Counted from the stretch's first letter, positions 7,439-17,397 are shown. The stretch is DNA of 64,000 nt from Sterolibacterium denitrificans (GCF_900174485.1 NZ_LT837803.1:930001-994000); one strand, 5' to 3'. Translations and numbers: made by a program. The notes: generated from the letters alone by a model not told the origin.

Positions 7439-8659
7439 CTACAGCGTGTGCAGGCGGCTGCCGGACTGAAAGCCGCTGACCGGTTCGCTCAGGTCGCGGC
7501 CGAAAGCAATGACCTTGAAGCGCTCGCCCATTTCATGCGGCAGGATCAGTTTTTCGACGCTGCGCGCGGCGGCAAGATAGGCGCGGCTGCGAGTATCGGG
7601 AATCTGCGCCAGCAACTCGGTGATGCCGCAGTTGAGCAGAAAGCGTCCTTGCGGGAGATAACCCAGCACATCCAGCCCGGCAGCAAAGCCGGCATCGGCA
7701 ATGGCGCTGAAATCGACATGCGCGGTGATGTCGTTGAGGCCCGGCCACCACAGCGGATTTTCGTGGGCGTGATGGCGGTAGTGGCACATCAGGGTGCCCT
7801 GGCTGCGTTGCGGCAGATAGTATTCGCTGCGCGAGTGGCCGTAGTCGATCAGCAGCAGCGCCCCCCGTTCCAGGCGCTGTCCCCACTCGGCCACCCAGGC
7901 CGGGGCGGCGAGAGAGATTTCCGAGAGGTAGGGATAAGGCCCCTGGAGGCCGATCTGCGCGGCTGCCGTTTGCAGCGCCGGTCCGGCCGGCCGGTCGGAC
8001 CAGCAGAACTGTCCGGCCTCGTCCAGGCTCACGCCGCGCTCCAGCAGCACGCCGGGCTCGGGCCAGACGAGCAGGGCCACCGGCATGGCATCGAGCAGCT
8101 CGTTGCCCAGCACCAGCCCGGCAAAATGCGCCGGCAAGGTATCCAGCCAGCTCACCCGGTCGAGCAGGTGGGCCGTCCGCCGGCTCAGGGTCTCGCGCTG
8201 GCGGGCGCGCAACTCGCCTGAAAGTTCGAGGATCAGATAGCGCGCCGGCAGGTTGCCGCGGCGTTCCAGTTCGAGCAGCAGTTCGGCGGCCAGCAGGCCG
8301 CTGCCGGCGCCGGCTTCGAGTATCTGCGGCGCGCTTTGCGCCATGACCTGGGCCGCCGGCGTGGCCAGGCTGCGGGCGAAGAGCGGCGAGATTTCCGGTG
8401 CGGTGATGAAGTCGCCGGCCTCGCCGAATTTCTGCGCGCCGCCACTGTAATAGCCCAACTCCGGCATATACAGGGCCAATTCCATGTAGCGCGAGAACGG
8501 CAGCCAGCCGCCGGCCTGGGCGATTTCCTCGCCGATGCGCCGGTACAGTTGCAGGCTGGCGGCCTGGGCGTCGGCCGTCGGTTCGGGCAGGCGGGCACTG
8601 CCGGCGCGGGTGTCGAGATGCTTCAGGCGCGTGGCGGTGCCGGGAGGTCTGGTTTCCAT
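7439..8659 (-). CDS. MidA/NDUFAF7-family SAM-dependent methyltransferase
   Basis: A 406-residue protein of the family (DUF185) whose mitochondrial member NDUFAF7 methylates a complex I subunit. The bacterial target is not established. Seen: PFSRYMELALYMPELGYYSGG, GDFITAPEISPLFARSLA (about residues 82-100), methyltransferase motif I LEAGAGSGLLAAELL (about 114-128), VLGNELLDAMPV and LLIDYGHSRSEYY. The frame is open 54 codons further upstream, but conservation and the need not to overlap tcdA favour the ATG at 8659. It is transcribed divergently from tcdA. Confidence 0.9.
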   Translation of the reverse strand: METRPPGTATRLKHLDTRAGSARLPEPTADAQAASLQLYRRIGEEIAQAGGWLPFSRYMELALYMPELGYYSGGAQKFGEAGDFITAPEISPLFARSLATPAAQVMAQSAPQILEAGAGSGLLAAELLLELERRGNLPARYLILELSGELRARQRETLSRRTAHLLDRVSWLDTLPAHFAGLVLGNELLDAMPVALLVWPEPGVLLERGVSLDEAGQFCWSDRPAGPALQTAAAQIGLQGPYPYLSEISLAAPAWVAEWGQRLERGALLLIDYGHSRSEYYLPQRSQGTLMCHYRHHAHENPLWWPGLNDITAHVDFSAIADAGFAAGLDVLGYLPQGRFLLNCGITELLAQIPDTRSRAYLAAARSVEKLILPHEMGERFKVIAFGRDLSEPVSGFQSGSRLHTL

Positions 8660-8714
8660 GGGATGCGCATTGTGCCATGATGCGCGTCCCGATTTGACCG
8701 AACTACTAGGTGTC

Positions 8715-9515
8715 GTGACCACAGAGCTGGACTTCGAGCGCCGCTTCGGCGGCATCAATCGTCTGTATGGCGAGGACGCGCTGGCGAGGCTGAGCCAGGC
8801 CCATGTTTGCGTCGTCGGCATCGGCGGGGTCGGCTCCTGGGCGGCCGAAGCGCTGGCGCGTTGCGGCGTCGGGTATCTGACGCTGATCGATCTCGATCAC
8901 ATTGCCGAGTCCAACACCAATCGCCAGATCCATGCCCTGGAAGGCGCCTACGGCCAGGCCAAGGTGACGGCCATGGCGGCGCGTATCCGGCACATCAACC
9001 CGCTGTGCCGGGTGACGGAGATCGACGACTTCATCACCGTGGAGAACGTCGCCCGGTTACTGCCATCCTGCGATGCCGTGCTCGATGCCATCGACGATGG
9101 CCGCGCCAAGGCCGCTTTGATCGCGCATTGCCGCGCCCATGACATGCCGCTGGTGACTACCGCCGCCGCCGGTGGCCGGCGCGATCCGACGCGTATCCGG
9201 GTGGCCGATCTGGCGCGTACCGAGCACGATCCGCTGGCTGCCCGGCTGCGCGCCCAGTTGCGCAAGGACTACGGTTTTCCGCGCGGCGAGAAACAGAGCT
9301 TTGGCGTCGAATGCGTGTTTTCCACCGAATCCATCGTGCGGCCGCAAAAGCCGGCCGCCTGCGCCTCTGACCCTGGTGCCGCGCCCCAGGGTCTCAACTG
9401 CGCCGGCTACGGTTCGGCCGTCATGGTCACCGCCAGCTTCGGCATGGTCGCCGCCGGACGGGTGATCGAGCGGTTGCTGGAAGCGGGTGCCGGGGAGCAG
9501 GTGGGAGGGAGATGA
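8715..9515 (+). CDS. tcdA: tRNA threonylcarbamoyladenosine dehydratase
   Basis: E1-like enzyme of 266 residues (E. coli TcdA has 268) that uses ATP to cyclise t6A37 to ct6A in tRNAs reading ANN codons. Seen: DFERRFGGINRLYG at the N-terminus, the nucleotide-binding VVGIGGVGSWAAEALARCG, DLDHIAESNTNRQIHAL, and DAIDDGRAKAALIAHC. GTG at 8715 is preferred because it places the conserved DFERRFGG six codons in and has AGG at 8708-8710. A TTG at 8694 and an ATG at 8658, which would overlap midA, are alternatives. Confidence 0.92.
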   Translation: MTTELDFERRFGGINRLYGEDALARLSQAHVCVVGIGGVGSWAAEALARCGVGYLTLIDLDHIAESNTNRQIHALEGAYGQAKVTAMAARIRHINPLCRVTEIDDFITVENVARLLPSCDAVLDAIDDGRAKAALIAHCRAHDMPLVTTAAAGGRRDPTRIRVADLARTEHDPLAARLRAQLRKDYGFPRGEKQSFGVECVFSTESIVRPQKPAACASDPGAAPQGLNCAGYGSAVMVTASFGMVAAGRVIERLLEAGAGEQVGGR

Positions 9516-9531
9516 CGCCGCGGCCTTGGCC

Positions 9532-9849
9532 CTACTCCACTTCAATAGTGCAATCGCAGCCTTGCCCGGCGGCAATGCTGCGATGGAGCCGGTGCCGCAA
9601 AGGCTGTTCCAGCCAGCGCGGCAGCCAGCCCAGGTAGTGGCGCGGCTGGCGCAGCAGGCCGCAGACGTAGCGCCGTTGCGGTTCCGGCTGCCATTCCAGC
9701 GCCGGGCAGGGCGCGTGGCGAGGCCGCAGCAGCAGAAGCGCCGCGGGACAAAGCCGGGCTGCGCAGCAGACGCCGCAGCCATTGCAGGGCTCGGCCAGAC
9801 GCGGCTTGGCCGGCGCGTCCCGCTGCAGCGTGATGATGGCCGACTTCAA
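9532..9849 (-). CDS. Cysteine-cluster (YkgJ-like) protein, 105 aa
   Basis: Small protein with the metal-binding-type cluster [18 protein letters not shown], followed by CPALEW and RRYVCGLL. This pattern is found in YkgJ-type proteins and in short proteobacterial proteins of unknown function; a bound iron-sulfur cluster or zinc is plausible but not shown. The only in-frame start before the cluster is TTG at 9849, overlapping the hemL stop (TTGA), so its translation is probably coupled to hemL. It is the last gene of the thiD-thiE-hemL operon. Confidence 0.72.
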   Translation of the reverse strand: MKSAIITLQRDAPAKPRLAEPCNGCGVCCAARLCPAALLLLRPRHAPCPALEWQPEPQRRYVCGLLRQPRHYLGWLPRWLEQPLRHRLHRSIAAGQGCDCTIEVE

Positions 9850-11123
9850 CGCTGGGCGAAGATCTTCCGCGCGGCGGCGATGGTGGCGTCGATGTCGGCC
9901 TCCGTATGGGCGGCGGAAACGAAGCCGGCTTCGAAGGCCGAAGGCGCCAGATAGTGGCCGTCCTCCAGCATGGCGTGGAAGAAGCGGTTGAAGGCGGTTT
10001 TGTCGCATTCCATCACTGCGGCGTAGTTGCCGGGTATCCGGTCGCGGAAGTAGATGCCGAACATGCCGCCCACGGATTGCGCGCAGAACGCCACCCGATT
10101 TTCCTGCGCGGCGGTCGTCAGACCCGCGCACAGGCGCTGGGTGGCTGCCGTCAGCCGGTCATAGAAGCCGGGCGCCTGGATCAGTTTCAATTGCGCCAGC
10201 CCGGCGGCCACCGAGAGCGGATTGCCGGACAGCGTGCCGGCCTGATAGACCGGACCCAGCGGGGCGATTTTCTGCATGATCTCGCGCCGGCCGCCGAAGG
10301 CGCCCAGCGGCATGCCGCCGCCGATCACCTTGCCGAAGGTGGACAGATCCGGCGTGATGCCGAACAGCCCCTGGGCGCTGGCAAGGCCGACGCGAAAGCC
10401 GGTCATCACTTCATCGAAGATCAGGACGCTGCCGTATTGCGTGCACAGTTCGCGCAGGGTCTGCAGGAACTCGGGCGTGGGCCGTATCAGGTTCATGTTG
10501 CCGGCCACCGGCTCGATGATCACGCAGGCGATCTGCTCGCCGTGGCGGGCGAAGGCATCGCGCAACTGCTGCGGGTCGTTGTAATCCAGCACCAGGGTGT
10601 GTCGGGCGAGATCGGCCGGCACGCCGCTCGAAGACGGGTTGCCGAAAGTCAGCATGCCGCTGCCGGCTTTCACCAGCAGGCTGTCGGAGTGGCCGTGATA
10701 GCAGCCCTCGAACTTGATCAGCGCATCGCGGCCGGTATGGCCGCGCGCCAGGCGGATCGCGCTCATCGTCGCTTCGGTGCCGGATGAGACCAGCCGCACC
10801 ATCTCCAGGCTGGGCAGCAGGCGCAGCAGTTCCTCGGCGAGTTCCACTTCGGCTTCGGTCGGCGCGCCGAAGGACAGTCCGCGCGCGGCGGCGTCCTGTA
10901 CCGCGCGCACCACTTCGGGATGAGCGTGGCCGACGATCAACGGCCCCCAGGAGCCGACGTAATCGAGATAGCTCCGATCCTCGACATCCCAGACGCGCGG
11001 TCCTGCGCCACGGCTGAAGAAGCGCGGCGTGCCGCCGACCGAGCCGAAGGCGCGCACCGGCGAATTGACGCCGCCGGGGATGCTTTGCTGGGCGCGGGAG
11101 AACAAGTCTTCATTGCGATTCAT
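9846..11123 (-). CDS. hemL: Glutamate-1-semialdehyde 2,1-aminomutase
   Basis: PLP enzyme of 425 residues that converts glutamate-1-semialdehyde to 5-aminolevulinate for heme and corrin synthesis by the C5 pathway. Seen: [15 protein letters not shown] at the N-terminus, [43 protein letters not shown], and the PLP lysine Lys265 in [18 protein letters not shown]. The ATG at 11123 has GAGG five bases upstream and lies within the last codons of thiE (14-base overlap). Grouping with thiD and thiE is common in Betaproteobacteria. Confidence 0.97.
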   Translation of the reverse strand: MNRNEDLFSRAQQSIPGGVNSPVRAFGSVGGTPRFFSRGAGPRVWDVEDRSYLDYVGSWGPLIVGHAHPEVVRAVQDAAARGLSFGAPTEAEVELAEELLRLLPSLEMVRLVSSGTEATMSAIRLARGHTGRDALIKFEGCYHGHSDSLLVKAGSGMLTFGNPSSSGVPADLARHTLVLDYNDPQQLRDAFARHGEQIACVIIEPVAGNMNLIRPTPEFLQTLRELCTQYGSVLIFDEVMTGFRVGLASAQGLFGITPDLSTFGKVIGGGMPLGAFGGRREIMQKIAPLGPVYQAGTLSGNPLSVAAGLAQLKLIQAPGFYDRLTAATQRLCAGLTTAAQENRVAFCAQSVGGMFGIYFRDRIPGNYAAVMECDKTAFNRFFHAMLEDGHYLAPSAFEAGFVSAAHTEADIDATIAAARKIFAQR

Positions 11124-11784
11124 GGGAGCCTCGCTGGGAGTGGAAAGAAGTAAACAGAGCGCGGTAGGCGCGCGCGCGGGCAGTGATGTCTGCCGCATCG
11201 AAGAGGTCGCTGATCACCGCCAGCATGTCGGCGCCGGCCGCGATGGTTGCCGGCGCATTGTCCAGGGTGATGCCGCCGATGGCGGCAACGGGCAGGCCGC
11301 AGCGCCGGGCTTCGCCGAGCAGCGCCAGCGGCGCCGGCGGCGCCTGGGGCTTGGTGGGTGAGGGGTACAGGCTGCCGAAGGCGACGTAGCTGGCGCCGGC
11401 CTGGGCGGCGGCTGCGGCGCGGGCGGGATCGGCATAGCAGGAAATGCCGAGGATTTTTCCGGGGCCGAGCGCGGCGCGGGCCACGGCGATGTCCGCGCCG
11501 TGATCGTCGCGTCCCAGATGCACGCCATCGGCATTCAGCTCCAGCGCCAGCGGCAAGTCGTCGTTGATGATCAGCAGGGCGTCGTGGGCATGGCACAGGC
11601 GCAGCATTTCCGCCGCCTGGGCGCGGCGCAGGGGGGCGGGTGCCGTCTTGTTGCGATACTGCAGCAGGCGCACGCCGCCTTGCAGGGCTGCTTCGACCAG
11701 GGTTGAAAGGCGCGGCAGCAGCGGATCTTCGGGGGTGATGGCGTAAAGGCCGCGCAGCCTTGCGGCGGCTTCAGGTTGCGTCAT
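11110..11784 (-). CDS. thiE: Thiamine-phosphate synthase
   Basis: A 224-residue TIM-barrel enzyme that joins HMP-pyrophosphate with the thiazole phosphate to form thiamine phosphate. Seen: LRGLYAITP at the start, [59 protein letters not shown] and VAAIGGI. The ATG at 11784 has GGTGA five bases upstream and lies inside the end of thiD (14-base overlap). An upstream ATG at 11811 would add nine residues. The 3' end overlaps hemL by 14 bases. Confidence 0.95.
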   Translation of the reverse strand: MTQPEAAARLRGLYAITPEDPLLPRLSTLVEAALQGGVRLLQYRNKTAPAPLRRAQAAEMLRLCHAHDALLIINDDLPLALELNADGVHLGRDDHGADIAVARAALGPGKILGISCYADPARAAAAAQAGASYVAFGSLYPSPTKPQAPPAPLALLGEARRCGLPVAAIGGITLDNAPATIAAGADMLAVISDLFDAADITARARAYRALFTSFHSQRGSHESQ

Positions 11785-12673
11785 CGGGTTCACCGGCTTC
11801 ACTGGTTTCATTGCCGCGTGCCCAGAAAAAGCGGTCGGGCAGGGACTGCCCCATGCCGGGACGAAAGCCCGCTGCCAGCGTACGCCAGGTGTATTCCTGG
11901 GCGCCGCGCACGGCTTCGACGATATCCATGTCATGCGCCAGATTGGCGGCAATTGCCGAAGCCAGCGTGCAGCCCGAGCCGTGATAGCTGCCGGGCAGGC
12001 GCGCCCATTTGTCGCTGCGCACGATGCCGTGCCGGCCGTAGAGGGTATTGCTGACCTGGCCGGGATGCGTATGTTCGTGGGTGCCGGTGATGAGTACCAG
12101 TTCGCTGCCGGCGGCGATCAGGCGGCGCGCGCAGTCGGCCAGCGTCATTTCCGCCTCCCCGGCCTGTCCGCTTTCGCCTTCCTCCGTTTCGTCGTCCGGA
12201 TCCTGCGCCAGGCGTCGCGCTTCCAGGCTGTTCGGGGTGAGGATGGTGGTCTGCGGCAGCAGCAACTGGAGCATGGCATCGACCATGTCTTCATCGACCA
12301 GTTGATCGCCCCGCCCCGAGGCCAGCACCGGGTCCAGGATCAGCGGAATATCGGGATAGTCGGCGACGATGCTGGCGATGACGGCAATGTTTTCCAGGCT
12401 GCCGAGCACGCCCAGTTTGAAGGCGGCGACGGGCACGTCCTCCAGCAGGGTGCGCGCCTGATCGTCGATCCAGTCGGCGTCGATCGGCAGCATGCCGTCG
12501 ACCCCGGCGGTATCCTGCACGGTAATGGCGGTGATGACGCTGAGCGGATGACAGCCCAGCGCGCTCAGCGTCATGATGTCGGCCTGGATGCCGGCGCCGC
12601 CGGTGGGATCGGAAGCGGCAAAACTCAGGACGATGGGGGGTGTGGGCGACGAGGCGGCAGTGTCCAGGGGCAT
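11771..12673 (-). CDS. thiD: Hydroxymethylpyrimidine/phosphomethylpyrimidine kinase
   Basis: A 300-residue ribokinase-fold enzyme that phosphorylates HMP and HMP-P for thiamine synthesis. Seen: VLSFAASDPTGGAGIQADI near the N-terminus, ALGCHPLSVITAITVQDT, LDPVLASGRGDQLV, TILTPNSLEARRLA and the anion-hole motif GSYHGSGCTLASAIAANLA. An acidic insert (residues around 165-182, rich in Asp, Glu and Gly) follows the TPNSLEA helix. An upstream ATG at 12697 would add eight residues. It is the first gene of a tightly overlapping operon with thiE, hemL and the cysteine-cluster gene. Confidence 0.95.
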   Translation of the reverse strand: MPLDTAASSPTPPIVLSFAASDPTGGAGIQADIMTLSALGCHPLSVITAITVQDTAGVDGMLPIDADWIDDQARTLLEDVPVAAFKLGVLGSLENIAVIASIVADYPDIPLILDPVLASGRGDQLVDEDMVDAMLQLLLPQTTILTPNSLEARRLAQDPDDETEEGESGQAGEAEMTLADCARRLIAAGSELVLITGTHEHTHPGQVSNTLYGRHGIVRSDKWARLPGSYHGSGCTLASAIAANLAHDMDIVEAVRGAQEYTWRTLAAGFRPGMGQSLPDRFFWARGNETSEAGEPDDAT

Positions 12674-12852
12674 GGCGGCGAGGTGATGCGGGCGCATCGG
12701 AACGGGCGATAGGATGGCGAAGCGACAAGCGGCAAAGCAGCAAGGCGCCGAAGCGCCCATTTTAGCCTGCATCCATGGCCGCCTGATGAGTCGCAGCCTT
12801 TTGCGCCCGTGTTTGCGGGAGAGGGATTTGCTATCCTGCGGCTTTGTGGGTC

Positions 12853-12874
12853 GGCCTGCGGCAGGCCATGTTTT
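12853..12874 (+). terminator. Small hairpin with T-run in protease gene leader
   Basis: GGCCTG (12853-12858) pairs with CAGGCC (12862-12867) over a three-base loop, followed by ATGTTTT. It sits 41 bases before the downstream start codon. The loop is minimal and the T-run short, so terminator function is doubtful. Confidence 0.3.
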
Positions 12875-12914
12875 GCAACCTTTTTCGCGACCTTTTCTTC
12901 TGCACGATCAAACG

Positions 12915-13397
12915 ATGACGCTCGCCCAGAAACATGTTCTCGCCGTCGTGGTCTGGTGCGCCCTGCTGGGTATCGCGTACCTGGTCATGGACAGCCAGAT
13001 CAAGCCCAAGGTGGCGCTGGTGGAAGCGGGTGCGAGTGAAATCGTCATTCCCCGCTCGCGTGACGGACATTTTTACGTGGCGGGCCGTATCGGCGATCAG
13101 CCGGTCAGCTTCATGGTGGATACCGGCGCCAGCAGCGTGGCGGTCAGCGCTGCCGTTGCCCGCCGCCTGGCGTTGCCGCGCGGCGAGCCGACCCGGGTGG
13201 AGACGGCCGGCGGCAAGGTGGCGGCGGAGGAAGTCGCCGGCCAGCAGATCGCCATCGGCGGCATCGTCGTCCCGAATGCGCGCGTGCTGATATTGCCGGG
13301 AATGGCTGCGGAAGCGCTGCTGGGGCAGAATGTGCTGCGTTATCTCGAGGTCAGTCAGACGGAGCGGCAGATGATCCTGCGCGCGAAGTCCGATTGA
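12915..13397 (+). CDS. Membrane-anchored retroviral-type aspartic protease (clan AA)
   Basis: A 160-residue protein with one N-terminal membrane segment (about residues 7-25), so the rest is probably periplasmic. The catalytic motif is FMVDTGASSVAVS with Asp69-Thr-Gly-Ala; the second strand motif is AEALLGQNVLRYLEVSQ. Single-domain proteases of this type (TIGR02281-like) dimerise to form the active site. The substrate is unknown. It stands alone, 150 bases before pilG, and has no obvious functional link to the pilus genes. Confidence 0.85.
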   Translation: MTLAQKHVLAVVVWCALLGIAYLVMDSQIKPKVALVEAGASEIVIPRSRDGHFYVAGRIGDQPVSFMVDTGASSVAVSAAVARRLALPRGEPTRVETAGGKVAAEEVAGQQIAIGGIVVPNARVLILPGMAAEALLGQNVLRYLEVSQTERQMILRAKSD

Positions 13398-13479
13398 CGA
13401 CGCAGGCGGCATGGCCCGGCGGGCCGTTCCGATGCTGTCGCCGGCGCGCAAAATTCCGCATGCGGCGGTGGTTGCCCGG

Positions 13480-13508
13480 TTGCAATCCATGACGGACGGA
13501 CACAGAAT
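13480..13508 (+). promoter_or_regulatory. Possible promoter of the pilG operon
   Basis: TTGCAA (13480-13485) and CAGAAT (13503-13508) with a 17-base spacer, 39 bases before the pilG start. Each hexamer has two mismatches to the sigma70 consensus, so this is only a candidate. Confidence 0.35.
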
Positions 13509-13547
13509 GCACGCTTCGATAATGATTGAACGAACGAGGACAGGCGG

Positions 13548-13949
13548 GTGAGCGAGGCAGGCAGCGGTAGTCTCAATGGCATCAAGGTGATGGTGGTCGA
13601 TGACTCGAACACCATCCGTAAAAGCGCCGAAATCTTTCTGCTGCAGGCAGGCTGCCAGGTGCTGCTGGCCGAAGACGGTTTCGATGCGCTGGCCAAGATC
13701 GCCGACCATCAGCCGGATATCGTGTTCTGCGACATCATGATGCCGCGCCTCGATGGTTATCAGACCTGTTCGCTCATCAAGAAGAATCCGCACTTCAGCC
13801 GCACGCCGGTGATCATGCTCTCATCCAAGGATGGCCTGTTCGACCGCGCGCGCGGGCGCATGGTCGGCTCCGAGGAATATCTGACCAAGCCATTCACCAA
13901 GGATGCCCTGCTCAAGGCGGTGGCGCATCATGCCAGGATGCCGGCATGA
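13548..13949 (+). CDS. pilG: Twitching motility response regulator PilG
   Basis: Single-domain CheY-like protein of 133 residues. Acidic pocket Asp18-Asp19 in VMVVDDSNTIRKSAE, phosphoacceptor Asp62 in VFCDIMMPRLDGYQ, and the switch residues PVIMLSSKDG and YLTKPFT. In Pseudomonas, PilG receives phosphate from ChpA and promotes pilus extension and cAMP signalling. It starts with GTG; no ATG precedes the conserved region. It is the first gene of pilG-pilH-pilI-pilJ-chpA. Confidence 0.93.
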   Translation: MSEAGSGSLNGIKVMVVDDSNTIRKSAEIFLLQAGCQVLLAEDGFDALAKIADHQPDIVFCDIMMPRLDGYQTCSLIKKNPHFSRTPVIMLSSKDGLFDRARGRMVGSEEYLTKPFTKDALLKAVAHHARMPA

Positions 13950-13974
13950 TCTGCCGGTACTGGAGCGCGAGGAA

Positions 13975-14346
13975 ATGAACATGCCAGCCAGGAAAATCAT
14001 GGTGGTGGACGATTCTCCGACGGAACGTCTGGTGCTCGCCGATCTGCTGACCCGCAACGGCTACGTCGTGGTGACTGCCGAAAGCGGCGAACAGGCCATC
14101 GCCCTGGCCCGCCAGGAGCTGCCGGACCTGATCTTGATGGATGTCGTCATGCCCGGCGTGAACGGTTTCCAGGCCACGCGCACCATCTCGCGCGAGGAGG
14201 CGACGCGCCATATTCCGATCATCATGTGCACCAGCAAGGATCAGGCGACCGACAAGATTTGGGGCATGCGCCAGGGCGCGCAGGATTATCTGGTCAAACC
14301 GGCGGATCCGGCCGAGCTGCTGGCCAAGCTGGCGAGCATCGGCTGA
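13975..14346 (+). CDS. pilH: Twitching motility response regulator PilH
   Basis: Second CheY-like protein, 123 residues. Motifs: KIMVVDDSPTERLVLADLL, phosphoacceptor Asp56 in LILMDVVMPGVNGFQATR, CTSKDQATDKIWGMRQGA and DYLVKPADP. The TDK-W-G-RQGA stretch is typical of PilH and separates it from PilG. In Pseudomonas, PilH acts with the retraction side or as a phosphate sink. The ATG at 13981 is an alternative start with better spacing from GAGG at 13969-13972. It follows pilG by 25 bases. Confidence 0.93.
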   Translation: MNMPARKIMVVDDSPTERLVLADLLTRNGYVVVTAESGEQAIALARQELPDLILMDVVMPGVNGFQATRTISREEATRHIPIIMCTSKDQATDKIWGMRQGAQDYLVKPADPAELLAKLASIG

Positions 14347-14387
14347 CGGCGGGCGGCGGGACCGAATCAATGGAAACGGGATAGCCG

Positions 14388-14945
14388 ATGGCAAAACGTC
14401 TCAGCTTGCGTGAATTCCAGGCAGGATTGGCCGAGCGCTTGAGCTCTGCCGCACGCGGCGCAGACTCGCGCGCCCTGCTCGGCATCCAGGCGGGAAACGG
14501 TTACTGGCTGCTGGGCCTTGCCGATGCCGGCGAGATCGTGCCGCTCGCATCGCTGCCATCGCGGGCGTCATTGACGCCGGTGGCGCTGACCAAGCCCTGG
14601 TTCGTCGGTCTGGTGAATATCCGCGGGGTGCTTTACGGGGTGGTGGATTTTTCCCTGTTTCAGGGCGGGGAGCCGACACCACTGAATGACGATGCGCGCT
14701 TGCTGCTGATCGGCACTCGTTATGGCAGCAACAGTGCGCTGCTGGTTTCCCGCACGCTGGGTCTGAAAAATCCGGACGGCCTCGAATGCGTTGCCGAGGT
14801 GGAGGCGGCCGCAGAGTCAGGGCCGGCGCAGTCGTGGATAGGTGAAACATATTGCGACAGGCAGGATGCCGTCGCGCCGCGCTGGCGCCGGTTGCGCGTC
14901 CAGCCGCTGCTCGTCCACCCGGAGTTTCTTGATATCGCCCGCTGA
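14388..14945 (+). CDS. pilI: Twitching motility CheW-like adaptor PilI
   Basis: A 185-residue CheW-domain protein that couples the chemoreceptor PilJ to the kinase ChpA. Conserved features are [36 protein letters not shown] (the CheW core, about residues 71-91) and [16 protein letters not shown]. It follows pilH by 41 bases, and pilJ comes 92 bases later, so the operon continues. Confidence 0.88.
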   Translation: MAKRLSLREFQAGLAERLSSAARGADSRALLGIQAGNGYWLLGLADAGEIVPLASLPSRASLTPVALTKPWFVGLVNIRGVLYGVVDFSLFQGGEPTPLNDDARLLLIGTRYGSNSALLVSRTLGLKNPDGLECVAEVEAAAESGPAQSWIGETYCDRQDAVAPRWRRLRVQPLLVHPEFLDIAR

Positions 14946-15037
14946 CCTGTGCCGGCCCGTTCGGCTGTAGCGGTGATGGTCATTGTTGTCGTTGTTGCTG
15001 TCACGGATTCGGCAAATCGGATTTGCAAGGGAAAAAT

Positions 15038-17323
15038 ATGGCATTCAATTTGAAACTGCCTTTTGCCAGAAAAAAAACGCCGGCAGATGCCGCGCCGTAC
15101 GACCCGCTGGGCGAGACCGTCGTCATCGGCCAGGCGCCGCGCGCGGCACCATCGTCATCGCCGGCATCCGGCGTGCTTCAACGCGGGTTGCCGGGCATCG
15201 GTGCGGGCAGGTTGTCGACCCTGTGGCAGTTGGTGGTCCTCGGCATGCTGTTGATCCTGCTGTTCGGTTTCGCGGCGTTTTCCCTGTGGTTCAGTGTGCG
15301 CGACGCCGGTCATGGCGCCGCTTATGTCGGGGCGACGGGCGAGTTGCAGATGCTGGCGCAGCGTATCGGCGATGCGTTGCCGCGCGCCCTGCAGGGTGAG
15401 CCGGCCGCATTCAAGGAACTGGCGCTGGCGCGCGGGAAATATGTGAGCCGGCTCGATGCCCTGCGCCAGGGTGGGGATGTCGGTGTGGCGACCGTGCCGC
15501 CGACCCGCTCTGCCAGCGTCGAGCCGCTGCTCGACGAGGTGGCGAAGCGCTGGGCGCGTGTCGACAGGCAGGTCATGCTGCTGCGCGGCCAGGAGAAGGC
15601 GCTGGTTGCCTTGGGGCAGGCACTCGGTCTGATCCGGCAGAAAAATATGGAGGCCCAGGCACTGGTCGAAGAATTGGCGAAACCCGGGGCCACTGCCGGC
15701 GCGGGCGAATCGCTGATCGTCAGCCGCTTGTCGATGCTTGGCCAGCGGATCGAAAAAAACGCCAATTTCATGGTCATGCCGGTGACGGCGCTGGATGGCT
15801 CTGACGATGCCGATGCGGATGCCGCCGACCCGGATGCGCTGCTGCAACTCGACGAAGATCTCGAAACCTTCCGCAATCTGCAGGTTACCTTGCTGGAAAG
15901 CGGTGGTGCAGTACGTATGGCACGAGCACGTATAGCCGCCGCTCGCGATGGCGCGCCACGGACGCTGACCGAGTTGGAGGACTTGTTTACACCGCAGCAA
16001 GTTGCCTTGAGCACGGTGCTTGACCAGCGGCAGCAGTACGCGGCAGCCAGACAGGCCGTTGCCGCCGCGCTTGCGGACAACCGGCAACTGCTTGCTGCCA
16101 CCGGGCAGTTGCTCAATGCCTATGGCAAGGAGGCTGCGGCAAGCTCGCTCAACCAGCGGCTGACGCCGACCATCGTGACGACGCTGCTGGCGGTGATTCT
16201 GGTGCTGCTGATGGCCAAGGTATATACCGACGATGCCGCGCGGCGCAGGCAGGAGGCGGAACGCCAGCACCGAGAGGCCGAGCGTCAGCGCCGCGACGCC
16301 GAGCGTCAGCAGCGCGATGCCGAGGCCGAGCGGAATGCCACGCAGGAGGCGATTCTGCGTCTGATGAATGAAATGGGCGATCTGGCCGATGGCGATTTGA
16401 CGGTACGCGCCACCGTGACCGAGAGCATCACCGGCGCGATTGCGGATTCGGTGAATTACACCATCGAGGAGCTTTCGGTGCTGGTCAAGCGCATCAACGA
16501 GACGGCCGGCGGCGTGGCCCATGCCTCGGACAACGCGCAGAGCATTTCATCGCGCCTGCTGGAAGCCACCGAGCGGCAATCGCACAAGATCACCGAGGCG
16601 GGCGATGCCGTGCTGGGCATGGCGGGCTCCATGGACCAGGTGTCCAGCCATGCGCTGGAGTCTTCCCAGGTCGCGCGGCATTCCGTGGAAGCGGCGCAAA
16701 AGGGCGCGGCGGCGGTGACCAACTCGATCAAGGGCATGAATGAAATCCGCGATCAGATCCAGGAAACCTCCAAGCGCATCAAGCGGTTGGGCGAGTCCTC
16801 GCAGGAGATCGGCGAAATCGTCGAGTTGATTTCCGACATTACCGAGCAGACCAACGTATTGGCGTTGAATGCCGCGATCCAGGCCGCTTCGGCCGGTGAG
16901 GCGGGGCGCGGCTTCAGCGTGGTGGCTGAGGAAGTGCAGCGTCTGGCCGAGCGTTCCGGCGAGGCGACCAAGCAGATCGCCGCCATCGTCAAGACGATTC
17001 AGACCGACACGCACAATGCGGTACAGGCGATGGAAAACTCGACGCGCAACGTGGTCGAGGGAACCGTCCTCTCCGACGCCGCCGGCCAGGCGCTGACGGA
17101 AATTTCACAGGTCTCCGACAACCTGGCAAGGCTGATCGAGGACATCTCCCGGGATACGCAAAAGCAGGCCGATTCGGCAAAACAAGTCGCCGAAAGCATG
17201 CAGGAAATTTTGCAGATCACCGAACAGACCACGGCAGGCACCAAGCAGACGGCCAGCTCGATCAGCGAACTTTCGCTGCTCGCCGGCGAGCTGAAGGCTT
17301 CGGTGGCCGGCTTCAAGGTCTGA
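15038..17323 (+). CDS. pilJ: Type IV pilus chemoreceptor PilJ
   Basis: Methyl-accepting chemotaxis protein of 761 residues. TM1 is about residues 63-86 ([19 protein letters not shown]), then a long periplasmic PilJ-type helical domain, TM2 about 376-396, a charged coiled-coil linker with 7-residue repeats, a HAMP segment, and the signalling hairpin tip [20 protein letters not shown] with [21 protein letters not shown] 15038 has AAGGGA at a good distance. It senses pilin or surface contact in Pseudomonas and signals to ChpA through PilI. No pilK methyltransferase or chpB methylesterase lies nearby. Confidence 0.93.
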   Translation: MAFNLKLPFARKKTPADAAPYDPLGETVVIGQAPRAAPSSSPASGVLQRGLPGIGAGRLSTLWQLVVLGMLLILLFGFAAFSLWFSVRDAGHGAAYVGATGELQMLAQRIGDALPRALQGEPAAFKELALARGKYVSRLDALRQGGDVGVATVPPTRSASVEPLLDEVAKRWARVDRQVMLLRGQEKALVALGQALGLIRQKNMEAQALVEELAKPGATAGAGESLIVSRLSMLGQRIEKNANFMVMPVTALDGSDDADADAADPDALLQLDEDLETFRNLQVTLLESGGAVRMARARIAAARDGAPRTLTELEDLFTPQQVALSTVLDQRQQYAAARQAVAAALADNRQLLAATGQLLNAYGKEAAASSLNQRLTPTIVTTLLAVILVLLMAKVYTDDAARRRQEAERQHREAERQRRDAERQQRDAEAERNATQEAILRLMNEMGDLADGDLTVRATVTESITGAIADSVNYTIEELSVLVKRINETAGGVAHASDNAQSISSRLLEATERQSHKITEAGDAVLGMAGSMDQVSSHALESSQVARHSVEAAQKGAAAVTNSIKGMNEIRDQIQETSKRIKRLGESSQEIGEIVELISDITEQTNVLALNAAIQAASAGEAGRGFSVVAEEVQRLAERSGEATKQIAAIVKTIQTDTHNAVQAMENSTRNVVEGTVLSDAAGQALTEISQVSDNLARLIEDISRDTQKQADSAKQVAESMQEILQITEQTTAGTKQTASSISELSLLAGELKASVAGFKV
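16253..16336 (+). repeat. 21-bp tandem repeats in pilJ encoding heptads
   Basis: Four 21-base units encode [21 protein letters not shown] and the diverged DAEAERN. They lie between TM2 and the HAMP region and form a highly charged helix. Each unit is one heptad, so copy-number change would keep both frame and coiled-coil register. Confidence 0.8.
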
Positions 17324-17397
17324 CGAGTTCGACTGACGGCAGCCGGCTATGACTTCGTTGCAGGACATGATCGCCCGACGCACCTTGACGCTCACCC

